Source: Niebla homalea (taxonomy: Eukaryota > Ascomycota > Lecanoromycetes > Lecanorales > Ramalinaceae). From it: a stretch of DNA of 64,000 nt. The DNA is taken from NCBI GenBank assembly GCA_019925105.1, contig JAHGAU010000006.1:1612001-1676000 (forward strand). The letters run 5' to 3'. Positions 22,217 to 34,287 of this stretch are shown here, piece by piece. The notes under the pieces were generated by a model. The model was not told the origin of the DNA, did not search any database, and worked only from the letters and a program-made list of their open reading frames with translations. Every line of letters starts with the position of its first letter. The first letter of the stretch is position 1. A program made the translations under genes and the position numbers.

Positions 22217-24389
22217 TCAACGCCGCTCTTTGGGCCGAGCAAGCATGTTGAGCCTCGCCAGACTCATTCCTCCTTTCTTCGGAGTCGTCGCACCACCAGC
22301 GCCTGTCATCCTTCGCTTAGCGGGACTTTCTGTCTTCGTCATCATACGACTTTTCTTCTGAGGACTGCCGGACATCGTCTTCTCTGGCGCTTCGCTCGCG
22401 GTCCGCAATTTCTTCTTCAGACGGCCATCGTCCTCATCGCCAGCGTCGGCTTTGTCAAGGTCCATACCTTGCGGATCGATGTTCTCGATGTCAGATTCAG
22501 TGTCAGGATCAGGATGCTTGCGCTTCTTGTTGCTGAGACCGTGGGTGATTGCAGGCGCAGGGATGAAAGGCGTGGAGTCGTAGGCGCCGGGCATTGTGGA
22601 TGTGGGGACACCGCTAGGACGAACGGGGCGGATGGTTCGGGTGCCATTGGGGCTGGTGAAGCTGACCGGGTTGTTGTTGGCGGCATTGGCAGTAGGGGTG
22701 TCTTGGAAGGAGACATTCGTGTCCGCGCGGAACGTGAAGTCGCCCGGTCCTGCTGAGGAGGTAGGTGGTGCTGGGGCAGGGGTTGCGGCTTTGGGGGATT
22801 TGCCGCGCGTAGTGGTGATGAGGGGTGAGGCTGTGAGGTCGGGATAATTGATCGGCTCACTACTATGCTCAAAGTCAGGGAGACCGGATTGAGAAGAGCT
22901 TGATTGGGGGCGCGGTAAGGCTTGCATCGATTTGGATGTAGGAATCTTGGATGGTGAAGTAGCAAGGTCATGGCGCGATTTTGTGCTATTCGAAAAGTCG
23001 ACACGCTTGATTGTTGGATTATCTGGCAAGCTCGGCAGATCCTTGTCGACGTTGGCTTGAGGATGAGATATTGGTAGATGAGTCCCTGCTGCAACTTTGG
23101 TAGGATCATTGGAGAACCTGGGTTGAGCGCGATGGAGAATGGACTTCATGTTGCCTCCGAGCTTGGCCCATGAACCAAGCCGTTTGTTGCTTGGCTCCGT
23201 CTGTGGGACATTTGGACTGGCGAGCGTACGAGTAGACTGTGATCGATTCAGGGACGGGATCATACTGGTCTTCAAGCTTTTCACACTCGCTGAACGGGCT
23301 AAAGAGGACTTGGTCGGTGTGGTGACAGCAGAAGGAAGACTGTTCAGAGGAACCTTGGTAGTCGTAGTATCGTCCCGAGAACTTGGTCGAGCAGCAGATG
23401 TGTCGTGATTCAGGTCTCTTCTTGCCCGCTTACTTGGTGAGGTATTCTCCAGCCTGTCGTTGCCGGTCTCATCCAATATCTTGGAAGATTTTGAATGAGG
23501 AAGATTACCAAGCGCCTGCAACACTCATGAAATTAGCCTTTGACGAAAGGATTTGACTGAATGGCCTTGCGTACCTGATCAAGCCCTGCCTTCGATGGAC
23601 TTCTCTTCAGTGATGTTTCAGAAGTTCCCTGAAGCTTGTTCTTCCAGGTTGATGCATGATTGGCGATTGAATCCATCTTCTTGAACTCTTGTCTATGCAA
23701 GTCACTGAAGCGGCCGGACTTGCCTTTTGCTTTTTTGATCTGTCTTCCACCTACACCGAACAATTGCTTGGCTTCCTCATCGCTCGTTTGCTGCTTCTTC
23801 TGCTCCGCCATCATTTGGGCCTTGATCTTGGCTGCTTCTACTCGCACGCTGTCCATGATCTTTCGTGCCTCGGAGCTGAGATCCGAATCTGGTTTTTCAA
23901 AGCTAAAGTCAAATGTTGATGATGTGCGAGGGGCAATGGAAGGCCTTTTCGAGGGTGTAGCGTTTGCAACCTTGGAGGGCGATCGAGGCAAGCCACTGCC
24001 CGGATGCGAGCCCAAAGGCTTTGCGATTTGAGACGGCTTCATGGTATTGAGCTGAAAATGGTCAGGACGTATCTCGCTTCTTGGTGGTAATAGATGAGAC
24101 GTGTGTTGCGGAGTCGATAGGGCGGAGGTAATAGAGCCGAAGCGTGCAGGATTCGGGGCAGTGTTAGGCGCTGCTGGAGAAGAGATTAGAGCGTCAATTG
24201 TAGCCTGAGCTCCCTGCGGTGACTCGTCCCGCTCAAGCAACGACGAGAGCTTAGTTGCGACAGGTGTGGCATGGATTCGAGCCTGACATTTGGGTGAGCA
24301 AGCACGCTTCACGGCAATCCTTAGAACCTTTCTTTACTCACGGGAGTAGATGGCCCAGCGATACGGGACGAACGCCTCCGGGAGGCCAT
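22217..24389 (-). CDS. disordered basic nuclear-type protein, function unknown
   Basis: The predicted 684-aa protein has exons 24342-24389 (MASRRRSSRIAGPSTP), 23575-24282 and 22217-23515; introns are 59 nt each and the frame closes. It is rich in Ser, Pro, Lys and Thr with many SP/TP sites, suggesting intrinsic disorder and phosphorylation. Readable segments are LSSLLERDESPQGAQATIDALI, a probable coiled coil around SEARKIMDSVRVEAAKIKAQM, and a basic C-terminal tail with several KKK/KRR clusters (KKKLRTAS, SPAKRRMTG) that look like nuclear localisation signals. I recognise no domain and do not assign a function. The 288-bp divergent gap to the branchpoint-bridging protein gene suggests shared promoter DNA. 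Confidence 0.75.
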
Positions 24390-24677
24390 GGCTACCTCAA
24401 GCTAGGTCAATGTCGGAGTGAAATCGTTTTCTGTGTCTGGACTATCTTGACTGTGTATCTATTAGATATATCTAATATGACGATTTGTTTATTTTGATAA
24501 TCAGCGGGCACTATTCCGTAATCGCTGCTAGACCCCTTTCCCATTTAGGTTCTGAGAATTAGTCATCAAGAACATCCGCGCTAGACTCCATTTTTCAACC
24601 TCGAATCTGTCCCTGATTACCTTAATCTTGCCCATGTTCTATCTGTTTGAATCACTCTGGTATCGGCAGTGTGCAAG

Positions 24678-26919
24678 ATGGCTTGGCGTAATCAAGGCAT
24701 CACAGGTTCGAACAACATCCCTTTAGGGACTCGACGTCGGTTTGGTGGAGAAAGAAGCGACTCTGCAGGAGTTGATGATGGAGGCTACCAGCCCAGCCAG
24801 CCATCAAACGGCTATGCTGACGGTGGCTTCAAACGAGGCCGAAGCCCTGAGCGAGGTGAATCTCCCTCTTGATCCCTGAATCATGGATGTTATCGATATG
24901 GTCATACACTAACATCACCACAGCTGAGCCTCTTGCAGATGGGGAGAAGCGTCGAAAGAAAAGGAATCGTTGGGGCGATGCAGCGGAGAACAAGGCCGCT
25001 GGCCTGATGGGTCTGCCTACAATGATCAAGGCCAACATGACTACAGAACAGTTAGAAGCATATACATTGCACTTGCGCATTCAAGAGATCAGTGAAAAGC
25101 TAAGAATCAATGATGTGGTGCCAGCAGATGGTGACAGGTGAGTCTCCTTTCTTCTACGCCCTGCCAGGTGCAAAGCTCATGGCGACCTACAGATCTCCCT
25201 CTCCGCCACCGCAGTATGACAATTTTGGTCGTCGTGTCAATACGCGCGAATATCGTTATCGCAAGCGTCTTGAAGACGAGCGTCACAAGCAGATCGAAAA
25301 GGCGATGAAGATCATCCCAAACTACCATCCGCCAGCTGATTACAGGCGCCCAACTAAGACACAGGAGAAAGTCTACGTGCCAGTCAATGACTATCCGGAA
25401 ATTAACTTCAGTATGATAACTAACCCTATCCTAACCCACCGCCCTTGCCTGCATCTTTCCTTGACCTCAATGCTTGCGATGTTCTTCAATGAATGTCCTT
25501 CTCATGTAACACTAACCCCTAACCTCTTGCCATCACCGTTCGTTTGAAAGATTCAAAGACTAACACTTAGCTCGCGCTGCTCTACTAAAGTTGGACTTCT
25601 CATCGGTCCTCGAGGCAACACCTTGAAGAAGATGGAAGCAGAGTCTGCGGCCAAGATCGCTATTCGTGGCAAAGGCTCCGTCAAGGAAGGAAAAGGTCGA
25701 TCTGACGCCGCTCACACAAGCAACCAGGAAGAAGACCTCCACTGTCTGATCATGGCAGACACCGAGGAAAAGGTCAACAGGGCCAAGAAGGCTATTCACA
25801 ATGTTATTGAAACAGTGAGTATGGTGGGTCCATTTGGAAGAACTGTCGGCTGACAATTATCAGGCTGCCTCTATTCCAGAAGGGCAGAATGAGCTCAAGC
25901 GCAATCAGCTTCGAGAGTTGGCTGCTCTCAACGGCACCCTTCGCGATGACGAGAATCAAGCTTGTCAAAACTGTACGTCTGCTCCCCCTTTCCCATGTCA
26001 TGGCAGCTAACAATCTGATAGGCGGCCAAATTGGTCACCGCAAATACGACTGTCCTGAGCAACGTAATTTCACTGCTAACATCATTTGTCGCGTCTGCGG
26101 TAACGCAGGCCACATGGCCAGGGATTGTCCAGACAGGCAGCGCGGTGCCGACTGGCGCAACGGACCTCCTCAACAAGGCGGGCCAACGGCTGGTCGCATC
26201 GGTGGAGGGGACGCAGTTGATCGGGAGTACGAACAACTCATGCAGGAGCTGTCTGGCGGTGCCCCCAGTGGGGAGCCTCGTCAACGCATTGAAGGCGGTC
26301 CAGGAGGCTACGAGAATGGTGATCGGCAAGGCGGCTATGGAGGGGATCGCGACGTCAAGCCATGGCAGAAAGGTCCGACTGGTGCCCCTGCCCCTTGGCA
26401 ACGCGGTGGAGAGGATCGTCGCAACGATTACAACAACCAAGGCGGTGGATCTTCTGCCCCTCCATGGGCTCGTGGTGGCAACGACAACTACGGCGGCTAT
26501 AATCAAGGTGGCGGCTACGGGGGTCCCCCCGGCGGAGGATCAGCACCATGGCAACGACAGGACAATGCGCCTCCTCCACCTCCATCAGGCGGCGATCAGT
26601 ACGGTGGATATGGCGGATATCCAGGGGGTTACGGCAGCGGCGGTGGTGGCTACGGTGGCCAGCAAAATATGGGACCACCTCCTGGCATGGGTGGCTCCGG
26701 TGGCTTGGGTGCCCCTCCTGGCCTGGGTGCGCTGTTCCAGAACTACGGTGCGAATGGCTCCAATGGTGGTGGTGCCCCACCTCCACCTCCTCCGGATGAT
26801 GCTCCTCCTCCACCGGTAAGATATCGCCCTTGCAGCTTGTATTGATGGGCCGAAATGACTGACTTGCTTCACAGCCGCCAAGTGATCAGGCACCACCTCC
26901 TCCACCCCCAGGTGCTTGA
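24678..26919 (+). CDS. MSL5: branchpoint-bridging protein (SF1/BBP)
   Basis: This is splicing factor 1, which binds the intron branch site in the early spliceosome. The 593-aa model has seven exons: 24678-24855, 24924-25137, 25193-25410, 25591-25814, 25864-25972, 26022-26815 and 26875-26919. Introns are 68, 55, 180, 49, 49 and 59 nt. In order: [48 protein letters not shown], a KH-QUA2 region with [16 protein letters not shown], two CCHC knuckles ([14 protein letters not shown] and [14 protein letters not shown]), and a Gly/Pro/Tyr-rich tail ending in proline runs. The third intron is much longer than the others. The last exon is only 45 nt. Confidence 0.96.
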
Positions 26920-27633
26920 TACTGATCCAAAGCAGATAGTTGTGGCAGGCTGATCCTGCAAGGGGTCCAAGGGCATCTGCATGATGAAGTTTGGAAGGCC
27001 CGATTGTTGACGTATCATTGCTTGATATCGTCGTACGTCTCAGATTGTGATCTTGTTGAGCTTGGCTTAGGTACTGCTAATTAGGAGTCTCGCAAGCATG
27101 CATATTGCCCGAATTTGTGTTCTTTGTTGATTGAAAAGGTACCGTCAATACCAGGAACCTTGTCAACCGTCCCGCGGTAGGCATTCGTTCGCTAGTACAC
27201 TTACCCCACACGTTGGGTAGTTGGAAACAGCAGGGTCTTCCACCGGAAGATTCCACCAGCCACTGATTGATAGGAAAGACGTCCGCGAAAGAGAATATTC
27301 TGGAATGGGTAGGACAGCATCTGATTGGTCGGGAAGAAGCTCCGAAGCTAAGGACCAACCTCCGTAGCTCAGGACCGACCTCCGCGCACAGCTGGCCCTA
27401 GCGGCGGAAAGGGCTCCGATCACGCATCATTGACCAATGGATATGCGATTCTTGTGTGACTTACATGCGAATTCTCTGGTATGACGTTGTGAAACGTCGA
27501 TCAAAGCCTCGAGAACGTCGTCCCTCTTATTTAGCTCATCGCGTCCCCTCGCCGTCATGTTCAGTCAAAGCTAGTACATTGCCTCCTGGCAACCTCAGTT
27601 CCTTCCACAACTTCAGTCACCGCATACCTTGAC
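26920..27633. other. intergenic, promoter of Zn2Cys6 factor
   Basis: 714 bp. It contains a short imperfect direct repeat at about 27346-27390, where an AGCTMAGGACCRACCTCCG-like unit occurs twice in tandem. This may be a regulatory site. No gene seen. Confidence 0.4.
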
Positions 27634-30090
27634 ATGGCCCGTCCAAGGGTCGATCCTGACAAGAGACAGCGCACTGCTAATGCCTGCAATTCCTGCAAGC
27701 GACGAAAGCAGAAGGTGGGTCCTTCCTGTAAATTCCTGCCCCACTCCTACCCCCACGATTCGTCGAGAAAACAACAATGAGAAACAAGGATGGAAGCTGA
27801 GGCGCTGCAGTGTGATGGCAAGAGCCCCTGTGCAACATGTTCGAAGCGTCGATTCGACTGTGAATACAATTCTGCCGACTCTGACCATCACTACCCCTCC
27901 GACTCCTCGCCCTCCCAAGCTTCTAACAACAAGCGACGCTCCAGCTCTGCCCGTCAGAATGGTTTCAGCTACCAGAATGGCACCCCTGGTTTGAGTCAAG
28001 ATGATCCACCCAAAGTTGAAGGCTCATTCGATTCTCACGGTGTCGAGTGCTATCAGTCAGACCAAAAGCAACCGTCAATCATGGATGGTGGCAAGACCAT
28101 TGCACCCTTCTATGATGCGTCAAACGAAGCAATGAGGCACGCTCCGGACATCAAACTCCCAAATGATAATGCTTCGAGCAAGTACGATGATGATGAAGAG
28201 GTCGACAATCATACCATGACTCGGATGTTAGACGATGGCACAGGTCGACTCATTTATATCGGAGACTCTGCCACAATCTCGTTCCTTCAGCTCATAAGGA
28301 TGATGGTTGAGACCACTGCCGGCCCTTCTCCCTTTACCCAGGATCCTGCTCGGCATCAGATGGTGGAGGCTCCCTTCTCAGAACCGCCCAGCATGAATTC
28401 TCTTCATTTGCTTCCCGACAAAAAGACGACTTTGGTTCTTGTGGAAGCCTTCTTCATCCAGACCTACGGGATCATGGAACTGTTTGATGAGCCATCATTT
28501 CTCCAAAAGCTGGACGAATGCTTTTCAGATCCACTCTCGATAGACCATATCTGGCTATGTAGTCTGAATCTGGTCCTGGCTATTGGATGCCGCCTTGCTA
28601 CTCCTGCCGCTGGTAGTGAAGAGGAACGAATCATCAGTAACTTACGTGAAAAACATCCCAATCAGTCCGAAAGATTCTATTATACCGCCAGGAGTATCAG
28701 CAACCCTTTGGCTGGTTTCGAAGAGCCGACTTTCTGGTCGATCCAAGCTCTTACCATGATGACCTTCTATTTTCTCGTGCGATCTAGGCAGAATACAGCA
28801 TGCGCTTATCATGGCATGGCGGTGCGATCAGCTTATGCTCTTGGCGTCCACCGCGAAGAGACCCTCGGCATATTTTCCCCTCGAGAACAAAAGGCGCGTC
28901 GTTGTGTCTGGCGTTCTCTTTATATCCTGGACGGTTTCCTTGCTGTCTCACTTGGTCGCCCGGTCGCTATTGCTCGTGAAGATAGTTGTCAATCACTCAG
29001 ACCACCTTATCATACCTTGAACTCTCAACATCTATGCTCCGCTGGAATGGAGGCCAGCGTTCGCAGCGGTCACGTGATGGGGAGCATTCTCTGCACCATC
29101 TATCAGCAAAGGAAGATATCGGTCAAACAGGCGCAAAGACTGGCAGATGAATGCAAAACTTGGCCTGAAAATCTTTCACCAGACCTACATTGGCGACAAG
29201 CTTCTCCAGATAATGTCAGACAGGCGGTGGCAATCTTGCATGCCAATATCTCTTACTGTCATTCCATCCTCCTCCTCACACGCCCATTTTTCCTATATCT
29301 GCTCAGCAACGAGATCCAACGAACACGCCTCAACGCAGCAATACCAGCTCCCCGCCGTGAGAGTCGAATGATGCAGTTCTCGGACGCCTGCCTGATCGCA
29401 TCTACCCATACTATCGCTCTTGTCTATCAAGCATATCAAGGAGGCTACCTTGCCCGGCTCAATCCGTTCCCCACCTACGCCACTTTTGCCGCAGCCATCA
29501 TCATCTTTGCCAATGAGTATGCAAGGCCGTTCACTAATTCCGTCGCCCGGCAATGTATGCTGAATGCCATCACCATTCTCCAATATTGTGGGGAGGGCGA
29601 TCCTCAAGCGCAACATTCGACGACTATCTTGAAAGACTTCCTGGATGTCATTCATGCTCAAAATAATCCCAACATGTTGGGGATATCTTGTGACATCCCC
29701 TCTCAACCACAGTACCAAATTTCGACCAGCCCTTTCAACACACCTCTACCGACATCATCTGTACCTCAGACGAGTCCCTCTATGTCACAATTCCTGCCTC
29801 CCATAAATGGCTCAATGCCCTCGAAGAACGCCTTCACTGATGTGGCAGAGGGTCAATCTAATACCTTGGCACCCACGGCAATGTACAACATAGATAGCTT
29901 CTCCGGCTTACTCGATATGCAGAACACAGTCCTACCCACTCGCAACGATCGACGGTCTTCGCTCTCCGACGAAGATTTCAATTTTGACACGCTCTGGGAC
30001 TGGCCATCCAACTCGCCTCTGCAATCACAAGGAGTCAATGGACTTGGGCCAAAGACTGACGGTGTGGACTTTGGGGTCAATGGAACTTGA
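27634..30090 (+). CDS. Zn2Cys6 fungal transcription factor
   Basis: A 786-aa zinc-cluster regulator. Exon 1 (27634-27714) ends inside the DNA-binding domain and exon 2 is 27811-30090, with a 96-nt intron. Splicing joins CNSCKRRKQK to CDGKSPCATCSKRRFDC, giving the canonical CX2CX6CX5CX2CX6C binuclear cluster at residues ~17-45. The middle-homology domain (fungal-specific transcription factor domain) covers about 210-500: FFIQTYGIMELFDEPSFL, LAIGCRLA, SIQALTMMTFYFLVRSRQ, HGMAVRSAYALGVHRE, RRCVWRSLYILDGFLAVSLGRP. The C-terminus is Ser/Pro/Gln-rich with acidic aromatic patches (DEDFNFDTLWDWP), plausible activation domain. Targets unknown. Confidence 0.94.
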
Positions 30091-33000
30091 AATATTCTAG
30101 TCGGAACTTACGACTCATTCTCCAGACAATTATTCCCGCCATCTCTCTGAATGAGAAAATGAGCTCTGACCTCGGTGATGAGGTTGCTCTTGGTTTGACG
30201 TTGACGAGCTCCAACACTGTCGCTGGAGGCTGCTATAGCTTGTACCAACAGGGGCTTCAGGCACCAATTTCAACATCCCAAGTAGCCCGCTTCTATCGCT
30301 AATTCAGGGCCAAGAAACGACAATCACGATTGATCACATGCTACGAGAAGCATAAATACGCACGGAGAGGTGGGCGCTTGGTGTTGTTGAGCTTCAAGTT
30401 GAAATACCCCAAAGATGTTGAATTGCGCAGGGTCACATCTTCCCTAGTATCATTATGTCCAACTATAATCATGAAACACCCTCAAACTGTTCATTAAAGC
30501 AGTATTTTGTGCTCGTAAGACCTCCCTCTAATGATCTGTTTCCTTTCGCAAACCGCAAAAGCGGGTCTTCCGCATTACCCATCATCATCCCCCTCTACCT
30601 GTTGTCTTTTGCTTCTCCGAGACCGATTCTTCCCTTTCCGGGAAGCAGCTTCATGATGCTTTAAATTGTATTCCCAAACACAGTCCACCCCCCCTTTTCA
30701 TATTGCTTCATGAATCAAGCTACTACTCTATCTGAATACGTCAACACCCTCACTCTCCAACTCCATTTACCACACCCGCCCGCAATGCTTCGTACCAAAA
30801 ACTCCAGTACCCCTGCTGAACCAAGCCGCAAATGTAGATCAAAAATACTGTTCTGGTCACAAGAAACCCCCACCTCCCCCTCTAGCAAAAAGCTCGCCAA
30901 GGGCAGTGAAGTTGTCTTCGACCTCCCCCCCCTCCCCTACCCCCCTCGGCTCGCTCGCTCGCCCTCCCAAACATCCACGCCGTCGCCACCACCGCCACCC
31001 TGTGGCCCGCATTGATTTACCTCCTGGCGCGAGAATCGATTGCAGAGGCCGCCAAATCAGGGATGCGGCGATGGATGGTTGGTGGTGTTGCTGCAGCTGA
31101 TCGAAATTGGTTGCGGGGGTATGTACGTGCAGGCTTTTTTTTGGGGAGGTAGCTGTTCATCAAGGACAATGACGTAGAGGATTTAATGGAAAAAGGGGGG
31201 GAAAGGTCAATGAGTAATGACATGAATGAGGGATTTGTTCTGACGGTATGGGATTCGATGGCGCTGCTGTTGAAGGGGGAAACGAGGCGTTGTGGAAGAT
31301 GGGGAGGGATTACGCTGGTGTTTATGGACGCTGCGTTTGTTGACCGAGGGGGGGAGGGGGGTTATCTTGGGGGATTTGGGGGAGGATTGGTGGGGTGTGA
31401 GAAAGGCGGGGAAGAAGGGGAAGAAGGAGGATCAGAGGACGGAAGCAGAGGATGGGAGCAGAGGAAGGGAGAAGAGGAGGTACACTGGGAAGAAGGGGAA
31501 GGGGAAAGAGAAATTCGATACGGATTTGCCTTTGAGAGGAACGAGCCCGTGAGGCCGAAAAGAAGCACTTCCATAGTAGGCTGAGGGGGCGACCCACATA
31601 AGGCATCTAATGACGGCGTGGGATTCGGATGATTGCTCTTGAGCTGAGAAAGTTTTCAGAGAGCAGAGCAGAGCAATCTATTGACCGATGCTAAGGAGAG
31701 GAGGTAAATGACTTCTCCTTGCACCGATGGAAACGCTGACTAATATACGCTCCTCTTAGCTGGTAATGTCACAGACGCAATTATTTCAAGAGCCGGCATT
31801 CGTTTAATCACTCGGTCCTCGTTGTTGGTCTAGCTCTACAACTGCCCAAATATTATACCAGGCTCTGCACCTACTATATGACCACGTTTCGTCTCTTTGA
31901 ATGAGCAGGTCAATGATAGGTATCCTCCTTGTCACAACCTAAAGATGCAGAGCCACAGTAGCTAACAGTGTCTATATGATGGTACAGATATTGAAGCATT
32001 TGCTCCTTAGCCATTAATTGGACTTTGGAGGCTCTGAATATCAATGGTGTTGTCATGGTGACATGTTCCTGCTGTGAGGTAATCGAGTGATCCCATGAGC
32101 CAAAAACTTGCGAAATATTCATCCTTTTCGCAATGACTTTATTCAAGGCCTTAGGGGTTGAATACAATTCATGAGGAAACTTAGTTTGAGATCTGTACAG
32201 CTCGCCGAAAGGTAGTTCGGGAGTTGAACGGGATGTGGTCGATGCGTAAGGCCGCCTCCGGAAAAATGGGATTAGACACATTGTCCGGGGTTTGATGCAA
32301 GTCACTCAGTTGCAGAATCAGCCAGGCCTCAAGAGCCTTCTACGGAGTCACGTAGGGCCCAGACACAATATGACCGCATGATTGGTAGTTAGGGCAGCAC
32401 AGGGGTGTCTGGGGGTTCCGAAGAGCTTTGCCAGAATAAAACGTACACAGGGATCTCCTACTGCCACTTTTAATTGAAAAGCTTAGTGAGTAAGCGCAGA
32501 TCGACATGTCGATCTTTGCAAATTATTCAGACCATAATGCCCTGTCCTTCTTGTTGTTCCTCTTCGCGCATGAGCCTCTCAATGGTGCCCAAGTCTTACA
32601 AACAATCATGAAATCCTCCACCTTTTCGAACAGGACCAAACAAAAAATGCCATCAACTGCAGAAAGTATCGTTCGTTGCTGTTGTTAGATGAAAAGCATG
32701 GTTTGATCGTCCCTGGTGGTCCAAGAGGATCGCTTCGCAAGGGGGCTTGGCGCCATTCCGGGGGGACGGCTGCATGCCGAGAAAGGCTATTTGGACGACG
32801 CCTGCTTGCGACATCATCTCATCTATCTTTGTGTAAGTAGGTGACGAAAGAGCGTTGTCTCAGTTTAATATGGATGAAAATATGGGGATAATAGATATAT
32901 GCCCTTCCAATTATTGCTGTTCAACTCTCGATGACGACAGTGATGCAGTCAGCGAGGCTACTCTGTACCAAAGGTGTGCTTTGAGCTTCGTGTTTGAATG

Positions 33001-33564
33001 CAGGCATGATGTGTTGGATACCTGTGTAAACAGTGAAAATTTTGTTGCGCAAATTTGTAGCTTGGATCATTCTATGATCATTGAGTGCGGATGCTAAAAG
33101 AGAGGTCGGCTCAATCGACAATGCTGCTCAGGCTTTGCTGCAGATAAGTTTTGATGCAAAAGGCGATTGGGAATCATGCTGCAGTAGCATATCCACAACG
33201 TGAGTGTTTGATAGGACTTACCGAGTGCTGTCAGCCGATTTTCAGTTTTGTCCAACGTTCTTCTACCTTGGTCGCCTAGTAGGACGGCGCGACGCAATTG
33301 GTGTCAAATCTGAATCAAAACACGATCTTCCTAGACGATGGCCATGTCACGATGAGTGGGGCTAGAAGGTAAAAGCAACGATGTATATTCCGGGGCTTCA
33401 GTCGACCAAGCATGCCCAAGAAAGGCATAAGTATCACTGAAGACCGATGCAACGACCTTCCTAACAGAAGCAATTTTTCCTGGATTGAGAAATAATGGTC
33501 ACTAAGTTGTCGCAGCGGGGTCTTTGGGCTTGAGCGAACTTTATTTCGTTAACATTTGGTTTGC
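30091..33564. other. gene-poor intergenic region
   Basis: About 3.5 kb with no gene I can support. 31150-31560 is strongly purine-rich on the + strand (runs of G and GA), which creates spurious ORFs on both strands. A 33-bp block at 32768-32800 recurs perfectly at 40833-40865. The rest is AT-richer and looks like decayed repeat DNA. Confidence 0.45.
32768..32800 (+). repeat. 33-bp dispersed perfect repeat, copy 1
   Basis: Identical to 40833-40865, same strand; the match extends to 40 bp with one C/T difference. It starts GGCTGCATGCCGAGAAAGGC. Weaker similarity (GGCTTGGC followed by a CC-TT block) precedes both copies, so these are probably remnants of one longer decayed element or gene. Confidence 0.8.
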
Positions 33565-33830
33565 AAAAAAGAAATATAAAACAAGCCGCTCGGCGGGATC
33601 GAACGATGGCTCCCTCAATTTCCATGGCTCACTGGATGAGACACCAAAAAAGAACTTCACCCCCGAACGAGGTTCCAAATTAGGGGACGTGTCCAAGGCA
33701 GAGCCTAAGATCCGGCACCCTAGCATTCACCTGTTGTCCCGGAGGAGAGCTGGGCCACTCGGCAGGGTTGCGCTGGAAGATTAAGATTAGCCAACAAGAA
33801 TACCACTTGACCACGGGCTAATAACTTACA
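33565..33830 (-). ncRNA. tRNA-like Pol III-type unit, copy 1
   Basis: On the minus strand there is an A-box-like TGGTCAAGTGG (33803-33813), a B-box-like CGTTCGATCCC (33595-33605) and a T6 run (33565-33570). ATATATAT lies upstream at 33865-33872. Sense TAAGTTATTAGCCCG precedes the A-box. The boxes are ~200 bp apart, far more than in a tRNA, and no acceptor stem or cloverleaf forms, so it is not a normal tRNA. An internal T6 (TTTTTTGGTGT) lies between the boxes, shared with copy 3; transcription could end there with the B-box downstream, as in yeast SNR6. It is divergent from paralog A, ~450 bp from its ATG. That it is an RNA gene is inference. Confidence 0.4.
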
Positions 33831-34045
33831 CCCCTGCGTGACGGGATCAACTTTTTATTATCAAATATATATCACAGACCGCAAGCTCTGTTCAAAAAAC
33901 ATTTGACTATGCAATGCACCACCACGCCAGCCCTTGTCACCTCCTTTATCATTGCAGAATAGCCAGAGCTGTAGATCGCATGTGGGCAGACTCGAATTTT
34001 GGAGTGCTCAGCCTCTCAACCCTCGACAGCAGGCTGGCCAAAAAA

Positions 34046-34060
34046 GGGTTAGCACCACTT
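34046..34060 (+). promoter_or_regulatory. TTAGCACCACTT motif upstream of paralog A
   Basis: The sequence AAAAAGGGTTAGCACCACTT ends at 34060, about 230 bp before the ATG of paralog A. It is nearly identical to the block 255-265 bp upstream of paralog C, and its TAGCACCACT core recurs upstream of paralog D on the minus strand. Confidence 0.5.
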
Positions 34061-34287
34061 TTTCTTGCATCATGATGCACAGAAACCTTCAATAACACAA
34101 TCTTCAGCTCCTCTCTTCAACATTTCCACATCTTCCATGCTGCTTCGTATCCTTCCGGTCAGGCAACTCCTATCATCCTATCACTGATCTACTTTCTCAT
34201 TGTCGTGGGATCCATTTAGCACCATCTGACTTTTGAATTTCTTCCTCACCTCTTTTCCTTCCACCTCACACTCGAATATCTGCCACA

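Noticed and set aside
25425..25530. Telomere-like TAACCC stretches in intron 3 of the branchpoint-bridging protein gene
   Set aside because: The units are few, irregular and inside an intron; they are better explained as branch-site-like CTAAC sequences than as an interstitial telomere.
26031..26819. 262-aa second frame inside the branchpoint-bridging protein gene
   Set aside because: It is an alternate-frame shadow of the Gly/Pro-rich tail; the real frame has zinc knuckles and splice continuity.
31186..31606. Overlapping ORFs on both strands in the purine tract
   Set aside because: Low-complexity Gly/Glu on one strand and Pro/Ser/Leu on the other are artefacts of base composition.
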